Assembly (NCBI GenBank): GCA_002898215.1
Contig: BEIF01000001.1
Location: 1,091,602-1,155,601 of the forward strand
DNA: 64,000 bases
From: a bacterium HR29
GTDB taxonomy: Bacteria; Chloroflexota; Dehalococcoidia; Tepidiformales; Tepidiformaceae
Reading direction: 5' to 3'
The first letter of the stretch is position 1. Each line of letters begins with the position of its first letter. Below are positions 33,442 through 42,102 of the stretch, one piece after another. The notes under the pieces were generated by a model. That model searched no databases. It was not told where the DNA came from and worked only from the letters and a program-made list of their open reading frames with translations. Both the position numbers and the translations under genes were made by a program.

Positions 33442-34152
33442 ATGAGCGAACGCGCGGCCCGCAGCCCGATGGTCTTCGACCAGGCATTCCTGACCGACGT
33501 CGAGGGCGTCACGGAGGTCCTGCTCGTGCGGCACGCGGAACAGTTCGTGGCTGATTGGCGGAACGGGCCTGTCGGGGACATCTTCGACCCGCCGCTTTCG
33601 GAACGGGGAGCGCAGCAGGCGCGGCTGGTGGGTCTGCGGTTCGCGGCGGAGACCGTGCACGCCGTCTATAGCAGCCCCCTTCGGCGAGCGCTCGACACGG
33701 CTCGGGAGATCGCCCGCCATCACCGCCTCGAGCCGAAGGTGCTCGACGACCTGCGAGAGGTGGAGATCTTCCGGGATTTACCGAAGGAGAAGCCCGCGGT
33801 CGAAGTCCTGGGAGAAGCGCTGCTGCGGGGGATACGAGCGCGGATGCTGCGTGAGCGGAAGTGGGACGTCTACCCCTACTCCGAATCCAGCTACGAATTC
33901 CGGAAGCGAACCGTGAACGCCATCGAGTCCATCATCGCCGAGAACGAGGGGAAACGGGTCGTGGTCGTTTGCCACGGGGGCGTCATCAACGCCTACGTGG
34001 GGCACATCATCGGCGTGGAGTACGACATGTTCTTCCGGCCGGCGCACACCTCGGTGAACATCGTCGCCGCCGGCGACGGAATTCGAGCGTTGCACTGCTT
34101 GAACGACGTCCATCACCTCCGCACCCCCGAGGGAAGCTTCGTCTCGCATTGA
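33442..34152 (+). CDS. histidine phosphatase superfamily (phosphoglycerate mutase-like) protein
   Basis: 236 residues. Catalytic RHAE lies in EVLLVRHAEQF, the second Arg in VYSSPLRRALDTA, and the second His in VVVVCHGGVINAYVGH. A ~45-residue insertion separates the halves. ATG 33442 has GGAGA nine bases upstream; GTG 33400 and ATG 33412 are in frame but fall at or before a possible -10 (TACGAT, 33408-33413). Substrate unknown. Confidence 0.88.
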   Translation: MSERAARSPMVFDQAFLTDVEGVTEVLLVRHAEQFVADWRNGPVGDIFDPPLSERGAQQARLVGLRFAAETVHAVYSSPLRRALDTAREIARHHRLEPKVLDDLREVEIFRDLPKEKPAVEVLGEALLRGIRARMLRERKWDVYPYSESSYEFRKRTVNAIESIIAENEGKRVVVVCHGGVINAYVGHIIGVEYDMFFRPAHTSVNIVAAGDGIRALHCLNDVHHLRTPEGSFVSH

Positions 34153-34241
34153 CCGAAGCGCGAAGGCTGCGCGCCCGTTAGGATGAGGGACGCGCCCGAC
34201 CGGGACGGCGGGCAGCCTTCACTGTTCGGAGTACGCACACC

Positions 34242-35006
34242 ATGCCTGTCGCTGACTTCTCGCTCGCGGGGAAGGTCGCCATCGTTACCGGCGGCAGCCG
34301 CGGCATCGGCCGAGCCATCGCCATCGCCCTGGCCGAGGCGGGGGCCGACGTCGTCGTGGCGGCGCGGAAGCCGGAATCGCTCGAGGAGACGGTCGCCGAG
34401 ATCGCCAAGACCGGCCGCCGGGCTCTCGCCGTTCCGACCAACGTCCGCGAGACCGAAGCGTTGCGCAACCTCGTCGCCGAAACGAAGCGGCAGTTCGGTC
34501 GGCTCGACATCCTCGTCAACAACGCCGCCACCAACCCCGTCTTCGGGCCCATCGCCAAGCTGGAGGAGCGGACCTGGGACACCATCATGAACACGAACGT
34601 GAAGGCGGCGTGGCTCCTCTCCACGTTCGCCCGAGAGGTGATGCTCGAGAACGGTGGCGGCAGCATCGTGAACGTGAGCTCCACCGGCGGGCTGCGAGCC
34701 TCCCTGGGGCTGGGCTGCTACTCGGTCTCGAAGGCGGCGCTCATCATGCTCACCCAGGTGCTCGCGAAGGAGTGGGGTCCGGAAGGAATCCGGGTGAACT
34801 GCGTGGCACCGGGTCTCATCAAGACCGAGTTCTCGCGGGCGCTCTGGGAGAACGAGCAGATCCTGCAAACCACGGTGTCCCAGAACCCGCTCCGCCGGAT
34901 CGGCTTCGCCGAGGAAGTCGCGGGGGCGGTGGTGTACTTCGCCTCCCCTGCATCCTCCTACACGAACGGCCAGACCCTCGTCATCGACGGGGGCGGGCTG
35001 GCCTGA
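34242..35006 (+). CDS. short-chain dehydrogenase/reductase
   Basis: 254-residue classical SDR. It has the NAD(P) motif TGGSRGIGRA, NNAA in LDILVNNAATNP, the catalytic Ser in VNVSSTGGL, YSVSK (YxxxK), VAPGLIKTEF and the C-terminal TNGQTLVIDGGG. AARKPE after strand beta-2 favours NADP. Substrate unknown; resembles DHRS4/FabG-type proteins. Confidence 0.9.
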   Translation: MPVADFSLAGKVAIVTGGSRGIGRAIAIALAEAGADVVVAARKPESLEETVAEIAKTGRRALAVPTNVRETEALRNLVAETKRQFGRLDILVNNAATNPVFGPIAKLEERTWDTIMNTNVKAAWLLSTFAREVMLENGGGSIVNVSSTGGLRASLGLGCYSVSKAALIMLTQVLAKEWGPEGIRVNCVAPGLIKTEFSRALWENEQILQTTVSQNPLRRIGFAEEVAGAVVYFASPASSYTNGQTLVIDGGGLA

Positions 35007-35019
35007 AGGGGGTGGTCGG

Positions 35020-35208
35020 GTGGCGAGATGGCCGCGCGCGCTGGGGCGGGTGGCGGCCGGCTGGGGCGCCGGCACCGCCCGCCGCAGCGCGCGCATTGCC
35101 CGACGGGCGGCGGTGACGGCGGCCGTGGCCGCCGCCGTCGCCGCCGCCCTGGTGGTGCTCGATGCCCTGTTGCTCGAGGACGACGACCGCTCCGACGGAG
35201 GCAGGTGA
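35020..35208 (+). CDS. putative small Ala-rich membrane peptide
   Basis: 62 codons from GTG 35020, 13 bases after the SDR stop, with AAGGGGG before it. The N-terminus is Arg-rich, the Ala/Val stretch could be one membrane helix, and the tail is acidic. High-GC shadow frames can look like this; weakly supported. Confidence 0.35.
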   Translation: MARWPRALGRVAAGWGAGTARRSARIARRAAVTAAVAAAVAAALVVLDALLLEDDDRSDGGR

Positions 35209-35221
35209 CGGGAACGCCCTC

Positions 35222-35668
35222 TTAGCGCCGCGCCCAGATCTTGCGGCGCTCCCAGCAGTGCTGGCAGACGCTCTTCGGCTCCTCGCGCCGCCGGTACCCG
35301 TCGAACACGGGGTAGAGCCGCTCCTCGAGATGCTCCGGGCAGAACTGGCCCTGGCAGAGGGAGCAGACGTACCCCCACCGGCCTTCGCAGCCGTCAACGC
35401 CGCACACGCCCGCCCGATTCCGCTCTGCCACGAAGGCGCGATACCCGAGGTGCCGCTGGAGGTCGTCCCACTTCTCCCGACACTCCCGCCGAGCGCACAC
35501 CGCCTCGTGTTCGGCAAGGAAGTACGCGTGCCCATCGCAGAAGTGCCGGGCGCAGTACTGGCAGACGTGGGCGGCCTGTTCGGAGCATCGGGAGAACAGC
35601 CCGCCGACTTGGCAGCGGAGGCTGGCCGCAGAGCGACCGTTGACCGAACGCGAGACCATCGACGCCAT
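35222..35668 (-). CDS. Cys/His-rich zinc-finger protein with two AN1-like modules
   Basis: 148 residues with at least 14 Cys in ordered pairs. VCQYCARHFCDGHAYF and VCSLCQGQFCPEHLEE share CxxCxxxxCxxH, as in AN1-type fingers. CARREC, CGVDGCEG and a C-terminal CQHCWERR add more pairs. It probably binds several zinc ions. No enzymatic motif. It follows the YncE-like gene by 24 bases on the same strand. Confidence 0.75.
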   Translation of the reverse strand: MASMVSRSVNGRSAASLRCQVGGLFSRCSEQAAHVCQYCARHFCDGHAYFLAEHEAVCARRECREKWDDLQRHLGYRAFVAERNRAGVCGVDGCEGRWGYVCSLCQGQFCPEHLEERLYPVFDGYRRREEPKSVCQHCWERRKIWARR

Positions 35669-35692
35669 GCTGCGACGGAGGAGGCTACGGGG

Positions 35693-36652
35693 TCAACGGC
35701 CGACCCACAGGCAGGCGCCAGGGCCGCCCCGCACGGCGTACTCAGCCACAGCCGTGCCGCTGGCAACGTCCAGCACGAGCAGGCGATCGTCGCCAGTGGC
35801 CGTCACCGCGAGGTAGCGTCCGTCGGGGGAGCGGCAGAGCCCGTCGGGGAGTTGCCCGACGCGCACCCGCCAGACGAGCTCTCCATCGGCCACGCGGTAG
35901 ACTGCAGCCTGGCCACTCCCGCTGAGGGCGACCGCCGCCAGCCCCTCCCCGAGGTCAGCAACTCGGACGGGCCGTGGCCCGACAGGCACGATGCGGGCGG
36001 CACCGGGCTCGGCGAGCGGCACGAACGCCAGGGCTCCCGCCTCGGTGAGCGCGGCGGCGAGAGCGCTGCCCACGACGGCTACGGATTCGGGCATCCCGCC
36101 TGGAGCCGTGACGACGCCCTCCCCGATCCTCCGCACCGTTCCGGAGCGACTTTCTGCGACGAAAAGGTCGCCGGCGAAGGACGCCAGTGCATGGGGCGTT
36201 TCGCCGACCCGCCAGCGACGGCGCTCGGCGAGGGTCACCGGGTCGATGGCAACGACCTCCTCCGCGCGGTCGAGCGAGACGGCGAGCTGCCCCTCCCACC
36301 AGGCGATGCCGTGGGGTTCGCCGGGAAGACGGAGGGTGCGCAACAGGGCCAGGCTTGGGAGCTGGACCTCCGCGAGAAGGTCGGCCCGGCCGAGGGTCAC
36401 GTATACCCGATCGCCGACGATGAGGAGCTCGTGCGCCGCGCCCGGAAGGACCACGCTCCGCTGCCCGCCTGTGCCCACGTCGAGGGCGACGAGCGCCGGC
36501 TCCCGAAGCGTCGCGACCAGGACCGTGCCTTCGGGCGGAGGGAGCGGCCGCCCCGACGGCTGTCGGGAGGAATCCCGCGCCCAGACGATGGCGAGCAGCA
36601 TCACCGGGATGATGGCCAGGGTCGCGAGGCGTCCGAGCTGTTGCGCGCGCAT
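35693..36652 (-). CDS. YncE-like exported beta-propeller protein
   Basis: 319 residues. An N-terminal hydrophobic signal/anchor (LATLAIIPVMLLAIVWA) precedes repeated ~40-residue blades: VLVATLREPALVALDVGTG, GEPHGIAWWEGQLAVSLD, GETPHALASFAGDLFVAES, SPDGRYLAVTATGDDRLLVLDV. Probably a seven-bladed extracytoplasmic propeller. ATG 36652 is 50 bases after flgE and may be read through from the flagellar operon; a link to motility is not shown. Confidence 0.78.
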   Translation of the reverse strand: MRAQQLGRLATLAIIPVMLLAIVWARDSSRQPSGRPLPPPEGTVLVATLREPALVALDVGTGGQRSVVLPGAAHELLIVGDRVYVTLGRADLLAEVQLPSLALLRTLRLPGEPHGIAWWEGQLAVSLDRAEEVVAIDPVTLAERRRWRVGETPHALASFAGDLFVAESRSGTVRRIGEGVVTAPGGMPESVAVVGSALAAALTEAGALAFVPLAEPGAARIVPVGPRPVRVADLGEGLAAVALSGSGQAAVYRVADGELVWRVRVGQLPDGLCRSPDGRYLAVTATGDDRLLVLDVASGTAVAEYAVRGGPGACLWVGR

Positions 36653-36702
36653 GGGCCCTTTGGCCGGGGGCGAGGGCCGTTGCGCCCTCGCCCCCGAACG
36701 CA

Positions 36703-37965
36703 TCAGCGGATGATGTTCACCAGATCCTGAAGCATCTGGTCGGTGGCGGTGATGACGCGCGAGTTCGCCTGGAAGCCGCGCTGGGCGAGGATCATGTTGG
36801 TGAACTGCTGGGCGAGGTCGACGTTCGACGCCTCGAGGGTGCCCGTCTGGACCACACCGCGGCCACCGGTGTTCGGAGGCCCGATGATGGGGTCTCCGGA
36901 GGCGGAGCTGGGGCTCCAGAGGTTCTGGCCGGCACGCTGGAGGCCGCCGGGGTTGACGAAGTTGGCGAGGGCGATCTGGCCGATGACGCGGTTGGCGCCA
37001 TTGGAGTAGATGCCGGAGATCTCGCCGCTCGAGCCGACGGCGAAGCTGACAAGCGTCCCTGCCGGGAAGCCGTCCTGGTTCGTCATGGTGAGCTGGCTCT
37101 GCCCACCGAACTGGGTCACGCCGAGGAAGTTCACCGTGAACTCGAGGGGGACGGCCGCATCGGTGGGAAGGGTTCCCAGGCTGAACTCCAGGAGGCCGTC
37201 GTTGGGGTTGGTGAGCGCGCCCGTCGTGTTGTCGAAGACGAGCTGGCTCGGCGAGGGCGTGACGCTCACGAGCGGAGTGGCGGGGTCGCCGTCGTCGTCG
37301 TAGTAGGCGGTGACGTTCCACGTGTTGGGAGCGGCGTCCTTCTCGAACTCGATGCGGACGGAATGCGGGTTGCCGAGGGAATCGTAGACGGTCACGGTGG
37401 TGGTGACGGTGGCGCCGGCGGCGGTGCCCGCGTCGAGGTTTCCGGCCAACGTCATCTGCGTGGTTTGCTGGGCGCTGATGCGAGTGCCGAAGGGGATCTC
37501 CAGCGGTACGAGCGGGCCCTCGGTATCGATGGCGCCGGTAGCGTCGGCCATCCAGCCCATCACCCGGAGGCCGTTCGAGGGGTTGATGAGCCCACCGTCG
37601 ACACCGATGTCGAAGGCGCCATCGCGCGTGTAGTAGTAACGCTGGCCGTCGAAGACGACGAAGAATCCGTCGCCTTGGATGGCGAAGTCAGTCAGCTTCC
37701 CCGTCGACTGGAGGGAGCCTTGGGTCATGATGTTGTCGATGCCCCCCAAGGTCATGCCGAGGCCCACCTGGGCGGGGTTCACGCCGCCGCGCCCCTGCTG
37801 AGGGGAGCTCGCGCCGCGAAGCTGCTGCGAAAGGATGTCCTGGAAGGTGATGCGACTGGCTTTGAAGGCCGTCGTGTTCACGTTGGCGATGTTGTTTCCG
37901 GCGACGTCCATGAAGGTCATGTGGTTGCGAAGGCCGGAGATGGCGGCGAAGAGGGAGCGCATCAT
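36703..37965 (-). CDS. flgE: flagellar hook protein FlgE
   Basis: 420 residues. N-terminal flagellar rod/hook motif MRSLFAAISGLRNHMTFMDVAGNNIANVNTTAFK, GNLDAG and the VYDSLGNPHSVRIEFE domain follow. The C-terminal helix ends NVDLAQQFTNMILAQRGFQANSRVITATDQML. It polymerises into the hook outside the cell. ATG 37965 (MM) has AGGAGG upstream. It is the last gene of this flagellar run. Confidence 0.95.
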   Translation of the reverse strand: MMRSLFAAISGLRNHMTFMDVAGNNIANVNTTAFKASRITFQDILSQQLRGASSPQQGRGGVNPAQVGLGMTLGGIDNIMTQGSLQSTGKLTDFAIQGDGFFVVFDGQRYYYTRDGAFDIGVDGGLINPSNGLRVMGWMADATGAIDTEGPLVPLEIPFGTRISAQQTTQMTLAGNLDAGTAAGATVTTTVTVYDSLGNPHSVRIEFEKDAAPNTWNVTAYYDDDGDPATPLVSVTPSPSQLVFDNTTGALTNPNDGLLEFSLGTLPTDAAVPLEFTVNFLGVTQFGGQSQLTMTNQDGFPAGTLVSFAVGSSGEISGIYSNGANRVIGQIALANFVNPGGLQRAGQNLWSPSSASGDPIIGPPNTGGRGVVQTGTLEASNVDLAQQFTNMILAQRGFQANSRVITATDQMLQDLVNIIR

Positions 37966-38035
37966 GGGGGGAAGGCACCTCCTGCGGTGATCGTCTCGGG
38001 CCCTCCGGCGCGGCGGACCGGGCCCAGGCTCGGAT

Positions 38036-38398
38036 TCAGGCGATGACGACGCTGTCGATGTTCGTGAAAACCCGTTCGGCACCTCCTTCACGGTGATTGA
38101 GCGCAGTTACGACCGTCCGCTGGCGGACGTCGACGACGAAAGCGAGCTCGTCGAGGACCACGACGGCTTGGCGGGCGCCCTTCGCCGCGGCCGACTCGAC
38201 GGCGTTCGCGAGGCGAGCGCCCCGCGCCGGGTCGAGCTGCAGGTCGCGACGCTCGATGCGGCGCTGCGCGTGCCGGCTGAACTCGAGCCGGCGGACGGCG
38301 AGGTCCAGCTCTGCCCCGAAGCTGCCCGTGCGCGCGGGCGCGGCCGGCGCGCTGTGAGCGGGAAAAGCCGGGAGCGACGAGTCGAGCCGCACGCGCAT
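38036..38398 (-). CDS. flagellar operon protein (TIGR02530-like)
   Basis: 120 residues. The family's pattern is clear: EFSRHAQRRIERRDLQLDPARGARL, AAAKGARQAVVVLDELAFVVDV and TVVTALN, ending VFTNIDSVVIA. Members sit between flgD and flgE in many flagellar operons, exactly as here. Role unknown, possibly hook assembly. Confidence 0.85.
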   Translation of the reverse strand: MRVRLDSSLPAFPAHSAPAAPARTGSFGAELDLAVRRLEFSRHAQRRIERRDLQLDPARGARLANAVESAAAKGARQAVVVLDELAFVVDVRQRTVVTALNHREGGAERVFTNIDSVVIA

Positions 38399-38400
38399 CG

Positions 38401-38952
38401 CTACCGCACCTCGACAACGGAGAAGAGGTCGACGACCTTGCTTCCGATGAGGAGCATCGGGACGCCGTCAGGCCCGACGACCACCCGGTCGACGACCCCG
38501 CGCACCTCGCGCCCGACGTTCTGCACGTCCTCGGCCGCCGCCTTCACGCGCTCGTCCGCGTTCACCTGCTCCCGTTGGGCGGAGGTGAGCTGGGCGAACG
38601 GTGCGCCGAAGAGCTCGCGGGCCACCAGGTCGCGCACGACGTCGATGGCGACGCTTTGGCGGCCGACGACCTCGCGGCCGATGAGGCCAGCGGCGGCGGT
38701 GAGCTCGGAGATCCCCTGCATCGCCTTCATGCCCTCGGCGACGATGCGCATCTGGTTCAAGGCCTCGAACTGGGCCATCTGGGCGATGAAGTCGGTGTCG
38801 CTCTGAGGGTCGAGGGGATTCTGGTTCCGAAGCTGGGCCACGATGAGCTTCAGGAAATCCACCTGGTCGATGCCCTGCTCGGAGACCCCGTTCGACGGCT
38901 GGTAGGTGGCGTTTCGGAGAGCGGTGACCGGGTCGACCTGGAACGTGGACAT
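38401..38952 (-). CDS. flgD: flagellar hook capping protein FlgD
   Basis: 183 residues. The FlgD signature is VDFLKLIVAQLRNQNPLDPQSDTDFIAQMAQFEALNQM. The C-terminal part is shortened compared with enteric FlgD. ATG 38952 is preferred over GTG 38958 because AGGAGG lies eight bases before it. It caps the growing hook. 6-12 bases after fliK. Confidence 0.93.
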   Translation of the reverse strand: MSTFQVDPVTALRNATYQPSNGVSEQGIDQVDFLKLIVAQLRNQNPLDPQSDTDFIAQMAQFEALNQMRIVAEGMKAMQGISELTAAAGLIGREVVGRQSVAIDVVRDLVARELFGAPFAQLTSAQREQVNADERVKAAAEDVQNVGREVRGVVDRVVVGPDGVPMLLIGSKVVDLFSVVEVR

Positions 38953-38964
38953 GCGCACAACCTC

Positions 38965-40452
38965 CTACGCCCAGGCCACGAGGCGGCCATCCGGGTTGTA
39001 GGCGAGCCTCGCCCGCCGCTGGAGGGGCGACACAGGCCGCGATTCGATGCCGAGAAGGGCACCGAAGCTCCCGTCGGCGCGAATTGGGGGCTCGTGCCCC
39101 TGTCCGCTGCGCCTACCGGTGCCGTTACCCGCGAGGTCGATGGCAAGCCCGGCGAGGGCGAGACCCCGCTGGCCGAGCTGCGCCTCGAAGGCAGCCCGGT
39201 GCGCCACGAAGAGCTGGAGCGTTTCGGGGCGGTCCACTCGAACGTCGATGTGGAGTCCGTCGGCGCCGCGTTGGATACGGATGACGACGTCGCCGAGCTC
39301 GGGCGGGTCGAGCTGGATGCGGGCCTCGCTGCCCTGCCGGTCGAGCTCGACGACGGCATCGACGACGGGGCGCAGCGGCTCCGGCAGCGTCGCTGCCTCC
39401 GGCAGGGTGGCGCCGGTTTCGTCGCTCGCCGCCGGCGCGGAGCTGTGCGCCCCGGCCGGCGGGGTGCTGCCAGGAGCGGCGACGGAACGTTGCACCGCGG
39501 AGTGCTCGTCGGCGTGGGCGCGCGCCTCCTCCGCCGCACGGGGAAGGCCGCGGGCGCCGCGCTCCGTCGGGGGAAGCGCCTGTACGAGGTCCCGCACCTC
39601 GGGCCCGCGGCCGGGCCGCGTCCCGTGCTCCGGGCGTCCCTCTCCTCCCACAGGGGCGTGCGAGTGGGGTTCGGACATCCGCGCGCTCCCGACGGTGCGG
39701 ACCGCGCGCGAATCGCCAGCGGGCGGCCCCGGAGGCGGTGGCTCCGGCGCCGGGGCGTCCGTTGTCGGAAGGAACGAGGTCTCGCCCTCGGCCTTGGAAA
39801 GGAGGAGCGCTCCCGACGCGCCCTCGGGGCGTTCGGCCGGCGGTGGGGTCTCTCCTCGGTCGCTCAGCGGGAGCTCTGCCCTCTCACCATCCGAGGACGG
39901 CCGCAGCGGCGGGGATTCCGCTCGGATGTTCCCCCCGGCCTCCGGCACTTCGTCCCCGAGTGCGCCCCCACTCCCGTCGGGCAGCCCCGACCCTGGCCCA
40001 GTCGCGGGCGAGGGGCCCTCCGCCAGCGTCCCACGCCCCGCCAGCTCGGAGACGGCACCGCTGGGAAGGGCGGCCGCGAACAGCCGGCGCGCAGCGGGCT
40101 CGGCACTATTCCCGGTCAGACCCGAGGAGGGTGGCGCGCCCTGGGGCACTTCCGACGAGCTGATGGCGAGGGCAGGCACGGGCGATAGGAGGACGGAGAC
40201 GGCCGCCACAGGCCCGGTACCGTCCCCTTCCTTCTGGGCGGTGCCTTCAGGGTTGGCGTCCGCGGGCGCCGAAACGGGGACGCTCCCTTCGCTCTCGCCC
40301 TCGGAGGGCAGGAGGCCAAGGATGAGGGTGGCGAAGGAGCTGCCCGCGATCGTCCCGCCCCACGGGAGGTGCAGCGGGACAGAGGCCGGGGAAGCGACGT
40401 CGGGCGAAGTGACTACGGGAGGAGGAGCGAATGCAACGAGCGGTGCGTCCAT
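38965..40452 (-). CDS. fliK: flagellar hook-length control protein FliK
   Basis: 495 residues. The N-terminal ~370 are low-complexity Pro/Ala/Glu/Ser, as expected for the molecular ruler. The C-terminal switch domain is recognised by VELDRQGSEARIQLDPPELGDVVIRI and RVDRPETLQLFVAHRAAFEAQLGQRGLAL. It signals the export gate to stop hook growth. Start overlaps the fliE stop by one base. Confidence 0.88.
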   Translation of the reverse strand: MDAPLVAFAPPPVVTSPDVASPASVPLHLPWGGTIAGSSFATLILGLLPSEGESEGSVPVSAPADANPEGTAQKEGDGTGPVAAVSVLLSPVPALAISSSEVPQGAPPSSGLTGNSAEPAARRLFAAALPSGAVSELAGRGTLAEGPSPATGPGSGLPDGSGGALGDEVPEAGGNIRAESPPLRPSSDGERAELPLSDRGETPPPAERPEGASGALLLSKAEGETSFLPTTDAPAPEPPPPGPPAGDSRAVRTVGSARMSEPHSHAPVGGEGRPEHGTRPGRGPEVRDLVQALPPTERGARGLPRAAEEARAHADEHSAVQRSVAAPGSTPPAGAHSSAPAASDETGATLPEAATLPEPLRPVVDAVVELDRQGSEARIQLDPPELGDVVIRIQRGADGLHIDVRVDRPETLQLFVAHRAAFEAQLGQRGLALAGLAIDLAGNGTGRRSGQGHEPPIRADGSFGALLGIESRPVSPLQRRARLAYNPDGRLVAWA

Positions 40453-40742
40453 CAGATCTGCATCCTGGCGATGTCCTGATACGCCTCGACCACCTTGTTC
40501 CGCACCTCGGTTGCGAGGCTCACGGCAAGGCTCTCCATTTCGAGGGCGATCATCACGTCGTGCAGCTCCACGTCCTGGCCGGCGGCGAGGGCTTCGACCT
40601 TCGCGTTCGCGGTGTCGCTGACGGCCTGGAGCTGCTGGAGCGCTCGGCCGAGCAGCTCGGCGAAGCCCACCGAACCGGCAGTCTTGTCACGTGTTCCAGC
40701 CTGAACCTGGGTGAGGGCGTTCTGAATCCGGCCGATCTCCAT
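40452..40742 (-). CDS. fliE: flagellar hook-basal body protein FliE
   Basis: 96 residues, joining the MS ring to the rod. Signature: FAELLGRALQQLQAVSDTANAKVEALAAGQDVELHDVMIALEMESLA and VRNKVVEAYQDIARMQI at the C-terminus (shown in pieces of one continuous match). Ends in a TGATG overlap with fliK. Confidence 0.93.
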   Translation of the reverse strand: MEIGRIQNALTQVQAGTRDKTAGSVGFAELLGRALQQLQAVSDTANAKVEALAAGQDVELHDVMIALEMESLAVSLATEVRNKVVEAYQDIARMQI

Positions 40743-40779
40743 GCTTCACACCTCCACGTCCCGATGAGGCCCGGGTAGT

Positions 40780-41220
40780 TCACCGATTGCCGATGTCGAG
40801 CGCCCGGAGCGCCATCTGCTTGATGGCGTTCAGAACCGTCGCGTTCGCCTGGTAGGAACGGTTCGCCGAAACGAGGTCGGTCATCTCGGTCACCAGGTCG
40901 ACGTTCGGGAGCTCCACGTAGCCATCGGCGTTGGCGTCGGGATGCGCGGGGTCGTACACCTGACGGGTCGGCGTGACGGCGTCGATGCCGACCTGGGTGA
41001 GGACGACCCCTGCGGTGGGCGCGCCAGTGAACCGGCGGATGAAGGCGGCGAACGGGACCTGGTCCGCCGAAGCGAAGCGGACGACGTGGCGGAGATAGGG
41101 GCCGCCTTCGGGGGTTCGGGTTGTGTCGATGTTGGCGACGTTCGCGCTCACGACGTCCATGCGTACCCGCTGGGCGGTGAGGCCGGACGTAATCGCGGAA
41201 ATGGTGCTGACGAAGCCCAT
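40780..41220 (-). CDS. flgC: flagellar basal-body rod protein FlgC
   Basis: 146 residues. N-terminal VSTISAITSGLTAQRVRMDVVSANVANIDT, the middle PNVDLVTEMTDLVSANRSYQANATV and C-terminal helix MALRALDIGN are typical of FlgC. A GAGAGGAGG site precedes the ATG. Part of the proximal rod with FlgB. Confidence 0.94.
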   Translation of the reverse strand: MGFVSTISAITSGLTAQRVRMDVVSANVANIDTTRTPEGGPYLRHVVRFASADQVPFAAFIRRFTGAPTAGVVLTQVGIDAVTPTRQVYDPAHPDANADGYVELPNVDLVTEMTDLVSANRSYQANATVLNAIKQMALRALDIGNR

Positions 41221-41233
41221 GGCATGCCTCCTC

Positions 41234-41632
41234 TCAGGCGCCGCGGATCACGTTCCGCAGTTGGGCGAACTTGTGGCTGATTGCCGTCGCCGCAGCCTGG
41301 TAGCGGGCCTGCGTTTCGAAGAGCAGGACCATCTCCTGGTCGATGTCGACGGTGTTGGCGTCGAGGCGGGAGCTGGCGAGTCGCTGGGCGGCCTGCAGCG
41401 AGAGCCCACCAGCGGAGGGAGGCGTCGCGATGTGACGCGGGTCGGTGACGGCGAGGGTTTGGCGGGCCGTTCCGAGCTCCCGCTGGAGGGCAGCTTCGAA
41501 GTCGACCACCTTCCGCTGGTACCCGGGGGTGTCGATGTTCGCGATGTTGTCGGCGATGGCCTGGCGGCGCTGGGCGAGCCCGTCGAGCCAGGCGGAGATG
41601 GTCTCGAAGGCGCGGTCGCCGAAGATACGCAT
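41234..41632 (-). CDS. flgB: flagellar basal-body rod protein FlgB
   Basis: 132 residues: RRQAIADNIANIDTPGYQRKVVDFEAAL near the N-terminus, then NTVDIDQEMVLLFETQARYQAAATAI. ATG 41632 overlaps the fliJ stop by one base. The placement of flgB-flgC-fliE after fliJ differs from the usual flgBC-fliE-fliFGHIJ order. Confidence 0.94.
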   Translation of the reverse strand: MRIFGDRAFETISAWLDGLAQRRQAIADNIANIDTPGYQRKVVDFEAALQRELGTARQTLAVTDPRHIATPPSAGGLSLQAAQRLASSRLDANTVDIDQEMVLLFETQARYQAAATAISHKFAQLRNVIRGA

Positions 41633-42102
41633 CAATCCTCCTCCTCGTCGCTGTGTCCGCCGCGGGCGCGCCACCAGCGGACCGTGGCGAACTCGTCGAG
41701 CCGCTCCATGGCGCGGCGGCGCTCATCCTGGAGCCAGAGGGCACGGCGGCGTTCGAAGAGCAGCTCGAGCGCCCGGCGCTCCCTCCGCCGGTCGAGGAGC
41801 TCGGCCAGGCGTTGGCGCTCTAGCTCGCGGGCGTGCGCCAGCGCTGCGGCCTGCGCCTCGGCCAGGCGGAGCAGCTGACGCCCATGGGCCTGGCCCGTGA
41901 CGAGCAGCTCGAGCTCGACCGTCCCGCTCCGGGGAGCCCCTCCCTCGCGGAGCAAGGCTTCCCGCGCGGAACGGGTGGCCGCCAACCGTTCGGCGCGCAC
42001 GATTGCCGCGCGGCGGGCCTCGGCCAGCGACCGTTCCGCGACACGTTCGAGGCGCTCGCGGTAGGAGACGAGGCGGGCGATTCGCCGCAAAGACCGCTTC
42101 AT
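41632..42102 (-). CDS. fliJ: FliJ-like flagellar export chaperone
   Basis: 156 residues, almost entirely charged coiled coil (Arg/Glu/Ala-rich heptads such as [23 protein letters not shown]). Identity rests on position directly after fliI, size and coiled-coil nature, all as in FliJ. In the family it contacts the FliI ring and export gate. ATG 42102 overlaps the fliI stop (ATGA). Confidence 0.8.
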   Translation of the reverse strand: MKRSLRRIARLVSYRERLERVAERSLAEARRAAIVRAERLAATRSAREALLREGGAPRSGTVELELLVTGQAHGRQLLRLAEAQAAALAHARELERQRLAELLDRRRERRALELLFERRRALWLQDERRRAMERLDEFATVRWWRARGGHSDEEED

